The notes beneath the pieces were generated by a model. That model was not told where the DNA came from and made no database searches. It saw nothing but the letters and a program-made list of their open reading frames with translations. From NCBI GenBank assembly GCA_002633005.1, contig NMRA01000523.1, positions 125,790 through 189,789 of the forward strand: a stretch of DNA of 64,000 nt. Direction: 5' to 3'. Source of the stretch: Phoronis australis (lineage: Eukaryota; Phoronida; Phoronidae). Every line of letters starts with the position of its first letter. Position 1 is the first letter of the stretch. Position numbers and translations under genes: made by a program. This document shows, one piece after another, positions 12,134 to 23,924 of this stretch.

Positions 12134-13756
12134 AGGCGAAGGCAACCTTTTTCCATGTCATTTTGAGCTAAAATAAGGTTGGTTGGTTATCCTAGACATA
12201 TTTTCCACTTACATTGTAATTACAGCTTTTCGTAATTTTATTAATTACTCGTCCGCTACTGCGGAAGTGACGTTTTAGGAGGCAAGTATTTCGCGCCAAT
12301 TTCTTTTCATATAGTCTGACTGTGAGAGCTGCCGAGTCAGTCATTGTTCTACCTCGGTTGTGTTAAGTTCCGTCGTCGTTTGCTTTCATTTACTAGTCAG
12401 TCAACATGCCACNNNNNNNNNNNNNNNNNNNNNNNNNNNNNNNNNNNNNNNNNNNNNNNNNNNNNNNNNNNNNNNNNNNNNNNNNNNNNNNNNNNNNNNN
12501 NNNNNNNNNNNNNNNNNNNNNNNNNNNNNNNNNNNNNNNNNNNNNNNNNNNNNNNNNNNNNNNNNNNNNNNNNNNNNNNNNNNNNNNNNNNNNNNNNNNN
12601 NNNNNNNNNNNNNNNNNNNNNNNNNNNNNNNNNNNNNNNNNNNNNNNNNNNNNNNNNNNNNNNNNNNNNNNNNNNNNNNNNNNNNNNNNNNNNNNNNNNN
12701 NNNNNNNNNNNNNNNNNNNNNNNNNNNNNNNNNNNNNNNNNNNNNNNNNNNNNNNNNNNNNNNNNNNNNNNNNNNNNNNNNNNNNNNNNNNNNNNNNNNN
12801 NNNNNNNNNNNNNNNNNNNNNNNNNNNNNNNNNNNNNNNNNNNNNNNNNNNNNNNNNNNNNNNNNNNNNNNNNNNNNNNNNNNNNNNNNNNNNNNNNNNN
12901 NNNNNNNNNNNNNNNNNNNNNNNNNNNNNNNNNNNNNNNNNNNNNNNNNNNNNNNNNNNNNNNNNNNNNNNNNNNNNNNNNNNNNNNNNNNNNNNNNNNN
13001 NNNNNNNNNNNNNNNNNNNNNNNNNNNNNNNNNNNNNNNNNNNNNNNNNNNNNNNNNNNNNNNNNNNNNNNNNNNNNNNNNNNNNNNNNNNNNNNNNNNN
13101 NNNNNNNNNNNNNNNNNNNNNNNNNNNNNNNNNNNNNNNNNNNNNNNNNNNNNNNNNNNNNNNNNNNNNNNNNNNNNNNNNNNNNNNNNNNNNNNNNNNN
13201 NNNNNNNNNNNNNNNNNNNNNNNNNNNNNNNNNNNNNNNNNNNNNNNNNNNNNNNNNNNNNNNNNNNNNNNNNNNNNNNNNNNNNNNNNNNNNNNNNNNN
13301 NNNNNNNNNNNNNNNNNNNNNNNNNNNNNNNNNNNNNNNNNNNNNNNNNNNNNNNNNNTGTGAACAAGGTCTCCGTCACTCACACTACTGTCACTGTGAT
13401 ACGGGTCACCGACTCCAGCCATTTTCAGCTTACAACACACTAAACAATCCCTAAATCCAACGTAGTTGAGTTCTCTACTAACCTATCTTGCCGCAGAATA
13501 CTCGCCGATGGAAAGTGGTGGCGACAATTGTTGAAAAACAGCACAAACCAAAAGTAGAATAGAACAGATTCGCACGGTAACGTCAACGCAAAACCAAGTG
13601 GCGGGAAACGCTTGCCTCCTAAAACGTCACTTCCGGGGTAGCGGAAGAGTAATTAATAAAATTACGAAAAGCTGTAATTAAGTGGAAAATATGTCTAGGA
13701 TAACCAACCCACCTTATTTTAGCTCAAAATGACATGGAAAAAGGTTGCCTTCGCCT
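12134..13756 (+). mobile_element. Kolobok-like DNA transposon, long TIRs, TTAA target duplication, gap inside
   Basis: The element is bounded by TTAA at 12130-12133 and 13757-13760. Its ends are inverted repeats of about 180 bp: the left begins AGGCGAAGGCAACC and the right ends GGTTGCCTTCGCCT. Unit A has no insertion at the corresponding site (around 1250-1275). A start codon in ATGCCAC context (12406) lies just before the assembly gap, at the same position as the THAP-domain ORF start in the related element at 16.1 kb. TTAA target duplication plus a THAP-type ORF is typical of the Kolobok superfamily. piggyBac shares TTAA but not THAP. The transposase itself is hidden by the gap. Confidence 0.8.
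12413..13358. other. Assembly gap (946 N)
   Basis: A run of undetermined bases that removes the interior of the Kolobok-like element immediately after its presumed start codon. Any open frame spanning it is an artefact. Confidence 0.99.
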
Positions 13757-14611
13757 TTAACGGCTGATGAACGTGCAATGTTAAAGGTCGGTGTGATGAA
13801 CTGAGCTAAATTTCACTTGTAGCAGACAAATGAGCTCGCTATTCACCATTTGAGAAGGCCTTAAGAGCGTAGATTCAGCGATCAGTTTCAACGCTCGTGG
13901 CGGAGCGGGTTTTGGCGCAGCTGAAACCTGAGATTAATGTACAGAAAAGCACCTTTGTGTTAGTATTATTGCATTGTGAAGTTAATTGTGTTTTTTCAAT
14001 TTGGTGTACCTACACCTGTATTGAGTGATTGCCAACGGGCTGACCCAACAAAAAATAGAAAATGTAAACTTTAGTACCGGTCTCATCTCTTAAATTTTCT
14101 ACGGCGACGAGAGCAGCAGTGCTAATACATGTAGCTGTCGACTGTTTCATCGGATTGTCTCCATTTCACAAGTGGTGTCGTACCTGAATGATGTGATCAC
14201 GTGATATATAATAGTATAAATATAGCTTTATTATAAAACACATATATAACAACCCCTAAACTGTTTCACAAACATTACCGCTACTGTAAATATGAAATCC
14301 TTCAGTGAAAACTAGAATGTTGGGCACTTATAATTTTACAACTTGTTTGCTATGCCGAAGTCGATAAATCAAATAACGGTAATTAAAGTGTTCCATCTGT
14401 TATGATCATCGAGAGAAGAAATAGACAAGACAAATGAATTCTTCAGTTTTTAGTGTCACAGTTAGACTAGGGTCCTTTTAGGCAATTAGTCACTCATTAT
14501 GCATAAGACGGTTAGTACATAAATCAAACACTAAGCACAGTTAAAGGCTGAGATAGACTGACATCTGCAATCTCGCTTGTTCCCCACTTCCGCTTGTTAA
14601 TATATGGCAAC

Positions 14612-17600
14612 TCAATACTTTGTAACTTGATCGTAAGGTGGTGGTTCTGGAGCCCCGACAGGGGCGCTGTACTCCGTCTTGTAGTCAGACTCTGAAAAAA
14701 ATTGCAGTTGAACTGCGTAATGCAATTTGTTTTGTGAACGTTTCTTACTAGGTTCAAGTACTGACGTAGGACGATTTCTCATATGGTCAAAATATCGAAT
14801 AAATGCGCGTACTTGGATCGGTTGTCTGTCGTGTTCTAGACCCATCTGTATTCATTATTTGGGGTTCTCTGCACTAAACGCCAACGCAATATTCTACTCA
14901 TATTGTACTTAAAGATACCAGTGATTCGCGTTCGAGTTCGTTCGAAAAAGGTGTCTACAAAATCATGAATTATTTGGCATTTTTGCCAGGTTGACTGCAT
15001 GATTGACAACAGACATATGTATCTTTCTTGAAATGGTCTATTATTTCCTTGTCCATACCAATCCTATTCTGAAAGGTAGAAAAAGATAACTTTGTAGTCA
15101 CACCCTGAATAGCTTAGTTACCACTGATGGAATCAAAGTCCCTTCGAGGTTTAATTTTGAAAAATTGTGATTATGTACCTTTAAATCCGTAGGCAGGTGG
15201 CTGATCACTAACTTCTCCCGACGGCAGTTGAGCCTTTGCACTCGCTAGAAGACAACAAAATATTAATCTTTAGCAACTGTTTAGTTCTCCCGTTTGAGTG
15301 GTCAGCACATTTCACAGTCCTCAGTGGTACACGCATGCTCACTTCTATTTCCAACGGGCTTGCATATAATATTCGAACTAGTTACCTGAAGGCATGTGGT
15401 TCTTGGTCTTATTTGCCTCGTTTCAAAAGCAAAAGGAAATAAAACGCGATTAGTCATTGAGACACAAGCATGTCCTAGCATATTCGTCACAGTGACTGTG
15501 TGCTGCGACATGCCCACTCACCTTCAGTCCTACTTTGAAACCTGCAGGCTCCTTCCCTTTGTGAAGAACACGAGGCTGAAAAATAAATATCGTCAAGCGC
15601 ATGCATTCATTGTTTTGCAGCTGGATTCCATTTAAGTATGTAGTGGTAAATTATTTTTTGGATCTAGCAGGCTTGCTGGACTCGGTCAAATCCCCTCAAG
15701 AAGTTGATTTCTGTTCAACACAAGGTTCTCTCTCCTGTCAAACTTCGGGCTCTAAATAATGTTGAACGATACTTTAAATTATACATTAGACGAAAACAAA
15801 TACAAATATTCGATGTCGTGCACATTTTTGCTCGTTTTTCTTGTTCTTTGGAGCATCTTACGTCGACTTCCATTCGTATACTTCCTGTACACAACAATAA
15901 TAAATCCAGCCAATCGGTTCTAGTCGCTGCACTTCTCCAACTTTGTTCCACCTCATTGATTGCTCGCAGGGAAGTAATCAAGACAAAAAGATGCCTTGCG
16001 ACCCTCTGCACAAAATCTATGAGTTCACAGATTCGCAATGCATATGTTACAAGAACGTATTTCTTCTTAAATCCCGGCATGGACCGAGTGATAACGCATG
16101 TGTTTAAATGCGAAGGCAACCTTTTTTCATGTCACTTTTAGCAAAAATAAGGTTCGTTGATTATCCCAGACACATTTTTCACTTAATTACAGCTTTTCGT
16201 AAATTGATTAATTTGTCGTCCCGCCTCTACTCCGGAAGTGACGTTTTGGGAAGCAAGAGTTTTGCGCCAATTTCTTTTCATTGTAGTCTGACTGTGAGAG
16301 CTGTCGAGTCCGTCATTGTTCGACCTCGTTTGTGATAAATTCGGTCGTCGTTTCTTTTGTTTACAAGTCAGTCAACATGCCACGCTGTTGCTGCGTGCAA
16401 GGATGTACTCATTATCGTCTCTCACGCGCTTTGGGTACCTTGCGTCGCTTTCCGAAGGATGACACACTTCGCCGTACTTGGCTAGCTCGTTCATGTGAAG
16501 AAAGCAGCGCTACCCGTCCACGCAACGTACAAAGCAGTGGAGGGTTACCGAGTGTGTGGCAAGCATTTTCTGCCGTCAGATTATGACAGATATGAACACT
16601 GAAGTGGTGAAGGTCCCTGCGAAATAACTCCTGAAGAAGGGTACCATACCGTCGCTGTTGATTCCGAGGTAGAATAATGACTGACTCGACTGCTCTTACA
16701 GTTAGACTGTATGAAAAGAAATTGGCGCGAAATTCTTGCCTCCCAAAACGTCACTTCCGGAGAAGACGACGAGTAATTAGTTAAATTACGAAAAGCAGTA
16801 AATAATTGAAAAATATGTCAGCCATAATCAACGAACCTTATTTTTGCTAAATATGACATAAAAAAGGTTGCCTTCGCCTTCAACGGAACGTTGAACCCTA
16901 TAATATTCCAAATTTCACTTTATAGACCAGTTCTTATTTGTTCAGTCGAGATTATCGTGAAAACTCTGGCTCCAGCTCTCAAAATCTTGCAATTAGCAAC
17001 ATTTTCGGCACCTAGTCCGACACTGATATCATTCTAGCAACGGAAGTAGCATATAAGAATGCAACAACCTGTTCGTCAACCCAAATTGGCAGTTGGGATA
17101 AACGTCATCTCCTACTCTTCAACGCATTTGGTGTTAATCCTAACGAATACGGTGCACTTACATTTTCTCGCTAAACAGCAATGTTTGACGATGCAGGCAA
17201 TACATCCAATTACCACCAGTCCCGCAAAAACGAATCCAACAACTGCACCCGCGGTTCGACCAGGGCTACAAACAAACATTTATCATCCAGTTATTAATAG
17301 CTACGTTTCTTAACGCATGCGCGCACCCAGCCTAAAATATAGGGGAGCTCGAATTCTTCGATACGCGGATCTTCTACTGAAAAAATCAACGAGGACAAAA
17401 AAAACGGGTCCACTAGGTGCAGCCCTGCCAATCATGCATCCGCGCCGAATTCTTGTGGACTTTGTGGCCTTTTGTCGGACTTTTTGTTTCAACGGGGTGG
17501 ACCTTTTTGCCCACTTCGCCAAATTGGAGGGCTCGTTCGAGCTCCCCGAGACCTCCTGGGTGCGCCCATTTAACGCAAGACATTCGCAAGAAAGAAATTC

Positions 17601-20600
17601 TGCTTTCAGCCTCGACGATCAGTTACAAAAGACCCCTCCCTACAAAATGTGAGTCGAAAATTACTGATTTTCAAAGATGTTACTGTACTTGGCTTAAGTA
17701 GTTAAGGGTCATTCAGCGTCTAGTTCTTTGCCATCCTGACACTTACACGATTTTGCGGTTAGTACTGATACGCAAATCAGCGGTTTCTTGTTGGCGCGTG
17801 CTTCGCACATACATTACGTACTGTTCGCGATACGAAATCGGTTGATATGCCACACAACATACTACGTACTGGCACGCTCCCCAAGTGAGCTAGGACGTGA
17901 ACTTAAATGTCATGCAGTTCAGTGACAAGTACTGTCCACAGTACAAGTGTGTTTCGCCACTGAGTTATTCACGTGTAATTCACGTGGCTTTCCAGCAAAT
18001 CAATGCTTGCCATTTTTTAGCATTTCATGATTATCTCCGCTACGCATACACTTCCGCATTTCACTCAGAGACTTATCACTGCACGATAATCGTGCCCACG
18101 CACGCCACTTGATCTTGCACGTGTCAGTGTAGCAGGACGCTAATTTTTGTACGCGCAAACGGGCATAAAATGTTGATTTTGCGCCCTTTAGTGACTACGA
18201 ACTCACTCTTCCCAGAATCCGCAGCAGCGTTCCTCTTTTTCTGGTCCACAACAGTGCTCCAGATCGTCACTCTGTTCCCACATGGGACAAATGAACTCTC
18301 TATATACAGTGCCATTTGAGTCTTTTTCAACATCATTCACGCAGATCGTAGGTCCTAGAAAGAAACAGACGTGACCACGTATAAAATGTTAGAATATCTG
18401 AAGACTTGGTCGTGGGGATCATCTCTGTAACAATTAAGTGCATGTAAATTATAGCTTTGTTGCCATATTGAATTTGGATAACTGTTCCAAAGGAATCGCC
18501 GCTTGGATTCTTGTAAGAAAGAAAGTTTCAGTCGGAAACCTGTGAATTCTTCATTTCACCTTTGTACAAGTAAAGTGTAGGTGCACTGAAATGAAATGTT
18601 ACTTCATTTCGAAGGCGTGAAAAACGAACCGCTCTGCTTCATTGGACAAGAACTTTCTTAGTAACGTTTCCATTTCTTGTTTGCATACAATTGGTCCATG
18701 TACAGTGTATTTTTCTCTATTCAAAGCATGAGGGGTTGTAATATTTGGTACAACTGAATGTGTGGAAATAACAGGTAATGCATGTTTGGGGAAAAGAGCA
18801 TGGTGAGGTAATTCTTAACCTTCACGAAGTCCCTTCAAGTTGATTTCATGAAACTGTTTTGCTACTTGTATCAATTGTAAAACCACGAAAATATATTACA
18901 TTTTCCGAATTCAAAGTGATTGAATAGTCTTAACTCATGCCTTGAAATGTTGCAAGTCGTTATAAATTCAAATGACTGCCATTTTTGTGAAAATTGCATT
19001 TTTGATGGTGCCTTACGATTTGTAATTACTCTTAAACAACAGAAATATTATCCATCATTTTTAAATGACGCAAGTCTTCATATCTTCTATTAGAAAAAAC
19101 GGTTCCCTGAACCTTAGGCTAGAAGTATGCTTGACAGACCCATGAACCTGTAATCTGAGTATACTGTAAAATTGCTGAAAGTATCAATTTGGGTAACAAA
19201 GGTTTGAAATGGATAAAAAAAGACACAGTTTTATGCAATACTCAATATATACACCCTTGGTTTCTGAAAATAGTAATTATTTACTTTTATGTGAAACTGT
19301 AGACCAATCACCATATATTTTTGAAAAACAGGGATAACATTTTTGATCCAATCTGGAGTACTTAATTATTCATATTTCAATATTTGTTCCAGGTTCAGTG
19401 ACATTTTAAGGCCACTTCAAGCTGTATCATAGACAAGCTTTGTTACTCCGTTCTCTTCCCACAGCACTTCCACACACCAGCAGTGCTGCATGGCACAATG
19501 TGCAAGTCAGTGGCCCTGGAGAAATGTGAATCGCAGTACTAAGTTACCATAAGACAATGTGCCAGTGGAGTGTCTGTGTATCCAGACGAACTATATCTGA
19601 CTGCTACACAAATAAGCCTTGTTGGTGAGGATGCCCTTTCATAGGCAATGAGTCATGTGTGGACAATAGCTTATTTCCTTTCCTGGAAGAAACATGAGGG
19701 ACTGAAGCTAAAGAAGACCTAGTCACACTCTGGTCTAGTTCAGAGTCTGATTTTGGGCTCAAAACGATTCAAGTGATATGCTGCTGTGTTTACCTTCAAG
19801 GGTCTAATTGTGGATGTTATTGAGGCTGAATGAGGTTACATGAAAGAAAGCCACGTGTTGAAACTGGACCTTTTTTACAAGCGCTTCTATAGGCCATTGA
19901 AACTAGAACCCAGTGAAATGAAAGCCAAAAGCTGAGTGACATTAAATTTTCCTTTCAGAAGAAAGGCTTTATACTATTGGTAAAAACTTTTCAATTTGGT
20001 ACAGATTATGGGGAAATGACATTCAGTGACTGCATCGATTGTCTTATTGTATGTTTTCAATTGTAGCTAGCTGGATAAGAATCTGCTATGCACAAGATTC
20101 GAGAATAAACAATTATCAGTGTATTTAAAAACAAATGGCAAACTGAAAAAGCACAGAAAGAAACAACATTGCGAGGGAGTCCATAATCAGGCATATCAGG
20201 TGCTGAATTTCTGAATTACGTTCAATTCTCTCAGGTTATTGCTGAAGGATTGCTTTTCACTTTGTCCAACGGTGAAATAGATGGTCAGGCGGTTGGTTTC
20301 AGTTGTTTTTTCTTGCCTGTAACAGAATAGAAATATTAGCAAATTGTAAAAGAAAAGGCAAGACAAAACTACTTTTGTAAGGCAGAACATACTTGACATT
20401 TCATCTTCATGTTTATGTGTAGAAACTAATAACCTTTGTACCCAAGTCTTATTTAATAACTGCATAAAATATGTGAAACAGGCTAAAAGTGATTTAACAA
20501 TGTGTATTTTTCATGACACTTAAAATGTGCTTCTGATCTCAACAAGTAAAATTCATTCTAGGTGTCAATTTTTTTCCAATGCAATGTTACGACATTTACT

Positions 20601-22278
20601 GAATTAAGGCTTATTCATGTTAATTCGATAACTGAGCTGGTGGTCCTGGGGGTGGGGTCCACGATAAAATAAGGAAACTCACCCATCTAGATAATTTTAT
20701 TGGAAACAGCATAGTTTTGAAAAGAAACTGCTGTGAAAAAGTCACTCTTGACTTCTATGCATCACGTACCATAACCTCTTATTTTGGGAGCACTCCCACC
20801 CAGGACAATATGAATATGTGCTGCTAGCCTACCCGGCATCGGGTGAGTTTCCAAAAAGAAACACTTAGTTCCACTCAATAAAACTGTTATTCAGTGGGGT
20901 AACTGGTGGGGATAACATTACCGAACGATGTTGATAGGAACTGATTGCTAAAAACTTACCAAGTAATGTTGTGTACTCTCCGAATGGAGCTGCATAGTCA
21001 TAGAGCACACACGGGGCTTCAGCATCCACACACTTTTTGTCAGTTAGTTGACCCTGTTGACCGCAATTGTCCACGAATATAGTAACCTTAGGTCTTTTGG
21101 GAATTTGTGGCCACCTGTCGAAGACTTGCACCAAGGAAACTAGCAGTAATAAGGCTTAGCGCGACGACGTATTTTGATAAAAATTCCATCTTTTACCTGT
21201 TGTTTACATGAAGACAGCCACGCATGCGCAATTCAATCACCACTAGTACAGCAGCAACACCGCGAGGAGAATTCTCCGAATAGCCCCATTACAGACAAAG
21301 GGACAATAATTTCGGATGATTACAGGAGTGTATTTCCATCTTCCTGTTACGAGCAAAGTGCGGTTGAGTCCCCGACTGTCACCCTCTTGATCATATTGAA
21401 AATGCCACAGAATCACATTCTGCTTGATTAATACAAGGACAATATTCTGAATAAGTGTTGGGCGACATGCGTATATATGTATAACGAACAGCACAAAACA
21501 CTCATTGAATCCCATCTACCAACTGCCCTTGTCTGATCAGAAAGCTTTAACGATGGACTTCAAATACTAGGTTGTGCAGTACGGACCGGAAACAAACAGA
21601 ATGAAAATTCGCATGAGAGCAACAAAAAATCTAGAATGCATACTTCCTATACTGCGGACTGCTGTTATTAATTCGTTCTTCATATCTATATACAAGCCAA
21701 GGTGTACATTCTGTACTTGACTCCACCTAGCGTTTCATATGTGAGGCTACATAATCATCTACCCGTACTTTCATCAGGGTTGTTTTGATATCGACTCCTC
21801 GTCATGTATAGCCGACTGCCGTACAGCGTTCCAGCTAACAGCACAGTTCTCCACGAAGATCCAGAACTTCCTGATCTTGAACCTCTGCTCCCGCTGCGTG
21901 CGCGACTGCCGCCTCGGGAACCCCCTCGCGCTCCACCGCCGCCTCTACCGCCACGAGCATCTACAGGTCAGATAAAATTCAGGGTGCATGAACATGACTG
22001 ACAGAACAGACTCGTACTACAAGGGATTTATCATGATGGAGAAGAAATATGGCTTATAGTTTCAATAACATTGTATTCATGAATCATAATCTAGTGCTTA
22101 TGATCCGTGTCCCTATGAGCGCTACGTTAACCAAGGTTAAGTATCTTAAAAGACCCACAAGCTTCAACACTTAACGCTCGTCTACAGCTTACAGTAAATC
22201 GAAATCCTTACTTGATTCGGTTATCAAAATCAGCAGAGCCAGTGCCACAAGAACCGAAATTTTAACCCATTTCCTCAT
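14612..22278 (-). CDS. STMC6/Shisa-like single-pass membrane protein, copy B (7 coding exons)
   Basis: Paralogue of copy A, minus strand. Exons: 22212-22278, 21769-21960, 18207-18354, 17162-17265, 15522-15575, 15179-15244, 14612-14691. Every exon has the same length and phase as in copy A, giving 236 residues. By hand count about 30 residues differ. All six ectodomain cysteines, the NGT sequon, the transmembrane helix, PPAY and the C-terminal PPPYDQVTKY are retained. The signal peptide is MRKWVKISVLVALALLILIT. Intron 2 contains the 2.5-kb inverted-repeat arm and intron 4 the 772-bp THAP element, both inserted without harming exons or splice sites. A TTTATT at 14227-14232 would read AATAAA on the minus strand, a possible poly(A) signal that copy A lacks at this site. 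The protein is probably functional; its ligand or partner is unknown. Confidence 0.8.
16108..16879 (+). mobile_element. Short Kolobok-like element with THAP remnant
   Basis: A 772-bp relative of the 12.1-kb element with the same TIR sequence (GCGAAGGCAACC left, GGTTGCCTTCGCC right), flanked by TTAA (16104-16107) and a mutated TCAA (16880-16883). Unit A shows an uninterrupted sequence at the same place (about 3690-3710). It sits in intron 4 of gene copy B. The inner sequence retains a THAP reading frame but is far too short for a whole transposase, so it is a nonautonomous deletion derivative. Confidence 0.8.
16377..16650 (+). pseudogene. THAP zinc-finger domain remnant (frameshifted)
   Basis: The frame from ATG 16377 starts MPRCCCVQGC and continues through RRFPKDD and a TW pair, matching the first half of a THAP domain (C-x2-4-C and FP-W landmarks). 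The expected C-x2-H-F half is present only one frame over (RVCGKHFLPSDYD, near 16540-16575), so a one-base indel near 16530 breaks the domain. In the first frame a stop follows at 16584. THAP domains bind the termini of this transposon class. Confidence 0.7.
19465..19624 (+). pseudogene. Exon-like segment, Cys-rich, broken copy
   Basis: A 160-nt segment between an acceptor (TTCTCTTCCCACAG) and a donor (TTG/GTGAGG). Its frame reads SAAWHNVQVSGPGEM and later CQWSVCVSRRT and CYTNKPCW, but a TGA stop lies after GEM. The homologous segment in the distal arm (63085-63244, minus) has TTA there and stays open. Family not recognised; it has the look of a small extracellular Cys-rich exon. Confidence 0.35.
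20196..20316 (-). other. Candidate terminal coding exon in inverted-repeat arm
   Basis: After acceptor CTGTTACAG the frame reads QEKTTETNRLTIYFTVGQSE and ends KFST-stop, 121 nt, identical in the distal arm (62393-62513). The phase does not directly match the candidate upstream exon (20960-21189), so an intermediate exon or a different partner would be needed. No family recognised. Confidence 0.3.
20960..21189 (-). pseudogene. Candidate first exon of unidentified secreted protein (frame broken)
   Basis: From ATG 21189 the frame MEFLSKYVVALSLITASFLG is signal-peptide-like but ends at a stop 34 codons in. A second frame, one base over, continues VTIFVDNCGQQG...KKCVDAEAPCVLYDYAAPFG to a good donor (TTG/GTAAGT). 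Both arms share this offset, so either an ancestral frameshift preceded the duplication or the start lies elsewhere. The distal copy (61520-61749) additionally has a stop in place of Tyr. Unrecognised family. Confidence 0.3.
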
Positions 22279-22460
22279 GTTGTCAGTATTCTGTCTGGCC
22301 TGGGTAGTCAGTACACTCAAAGCCAGGGCATGTGTAAATAAAATTTCACAATCGCCGATAGCTAGATGATCCTTACCTGCGAGATTGTTTGCTTAATGCG
22401 ACATCAGGTGGTGATAACGAAGCCGTGGTCACACCGCATGCGTTGAAGTATTGCAAGTCA
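22279..22460 (-). promoter_or_regulatory. 5' noncoding exon and upstream region of copy B
   Basis: Same arrangement as copy A: noncoding exon ending at 22377 (GCAG/GTAAGG), short intron, acceptor before 22299, ATG at 22278. CGCATGCG at 22435-22442 is conserved with copies A and C. Confidence 0.5.
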
Positions 22461-22764
22461 CCATGCGAGGTATTGATAAGGGGCACAGCCACAACTTACA
22501 TGTACGCCCTTTGTAAGTAGTCCCGGGAAGCAGTACATTCATGGTCTATTTGTGTATTCATACAGCAGAATATTAACTGGGAATGCTCCCGGGGCTGACT
22601 TTGTAAGTACTGGTAAAAGCAATGTGTCGAAACCGACAGGCACCATACCGCCAGTTTGGTCAAAAATATATATGTTAGCGTACTTATTTCAATACCAATA
22701 GGAGTAAAAATAAAGTAGAGCTATAGTGAACCCAAAATGGATATCAAGCAATCAAAGTCACGTG

Positions 22765-22882
22765 TGTTGAAGATCACTCTGTATACGTTAGAGGGCGACA
22801 CGATTGTCCGCCATCTTTGGAATAAATGACTTGAACGCAGTGATGTAGTTGTCCGAACAAAAGCCAAACTCAAGGCTTAACT
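22765..22882 (+). repeat. 5' LTR
   Basis: Short LTR of about 118 bp with an internal AATAAA (near 22821) and no clear TATA box. Highly similar to 27326-27445. Confidence 0.85.
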
Positions 22883-22901
22883 TGGTGTCAGGACGTGGAC
22901 A

Positions 22902-23790
22902 ATGAGTGAATCAAAACCCCCAAAGCTTATTTTAGCGGAGGACAAACAACTTAGCGTAAAACTGTGGCGCAAAAATTCAACTCATGGTGCATCCTACAGA
23001 AAGGCTGGCGTGACCCAGAAAAACCAGTCACTGATCCACAGCACTGGAAAACTGACAAAGCGTCCCTCGAAATAGCAGCTTTCTATCTAGCACTTCCCAA
23101 CGAAGTGCTAAACGTTTCTGATACTACAACCATTAATCACATGTCCAAGGATGAGCAAAAACAACCATGGTCATATTTGAATAGACTGGAGACCCACTTC
23201 GCCGGGAAAGATGACATCACGCCCCTGAGATTACAATTTTTTAACTTGACTCAAAAGCCGAATGAATCCGTGACCGACTTTGAGACAAGAATTCGCACGG
23301 TTGCCGCAAAGACCAAATACGCAGACATGACGGATCCTCTACAAGAACTAATGAGAGATAGGTTCTGCACAGGAGTCTAAAACAAAGACCTACGAGAACA
23401 GTTGCTTCATCATTTTAAGGAGGACGACAAAACTCCTCTAACTTTCCAAGAACAGTTGAACAAAGCCAAGTCCTGGGAGGCAGCACATAAAACCAACATG
23501 ACTATCATGCAAGCGGTCACTCTCGATGAACAAGTCAATTTCGCTGGCAAACGCCCTTATGACAACAAGCCGGCACCGGCTCAGTCTCAAAAGTGCCGGT
23601 GGTGCTTAGGACCACGAAACTCTTGGAAAGAATGTCCTGCCAAGAAACCGGGAACTTAGTGCACTAACTGCTTTATGACTGAAAATCACCTCACACAGGC
23701 ATGCAAGTCAGAGAAAAACAAGTACAAGCAACCATTAGATTCTTGCAAACGGGTAAACTCACTATGGAAAAAAAGAATTCTGCGAACTCA
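22902..23790 (+). pseudogene. gag of gypsy-type element (disrupted)
   Basis: A start at 22902 (MSESKPPKL) is in a different frame from the main gag frame, which is read from about 22960 onward, so one indel lies near 22955. The main frame contains a capsid-like helical region (LPNEVLNVSD, WSYLNRLETHF, RLQFFNLTQK) and then a nucleocapsid part with Cys pairs (CRWCLG, CPAKK, CTNCFM). In-frame stops occur at 23378 and 23657. After about 23700 the best frame changes again. Typical decayed retrotransposon gag. Confidence 0.75.
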
Positions 23791-23924
23791 GCTACCCACA
23801 CCCACCTGGAAGAAAAAGATGATGACGACTACGTTGCTCACTTCTTCCAGGCATTTGGGTTACATGGCTCAACTGGCAGCCTCATTGACAAATAATTCAC
23901 CTGACTACCTACAGGCAAAAACAA

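Larger units (their letters stand above)
18780..21291. repeat. Proximal arm of a long inverted repeat (partner at 61.4-64.0 kb)
   Basis: About 2.5 kb that is the reverse complement of 61420-64000 with only scattered differences. The right boundary is sharp: similarity ends at CCCCATTA (21284-21291), pairing with TAATGGGG at 61419-61426. It interrupts intron 2 of gene copy B; the same point in copy A (about 5390-5445) is uninterrupted. It carries exon-like segments on both strands, listed separately. It may be a large mobile element or a duplicative insertion of a genomic segment; no terminal inverted repeats or target duplication were identified. Confidence 0.8.

Noticed and set aside
12344-13454. 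Long open frames on both strands across 12.3-13.5 kb
   Set aside because: They exist only because the 946 undetermined bases contain no stop codons.
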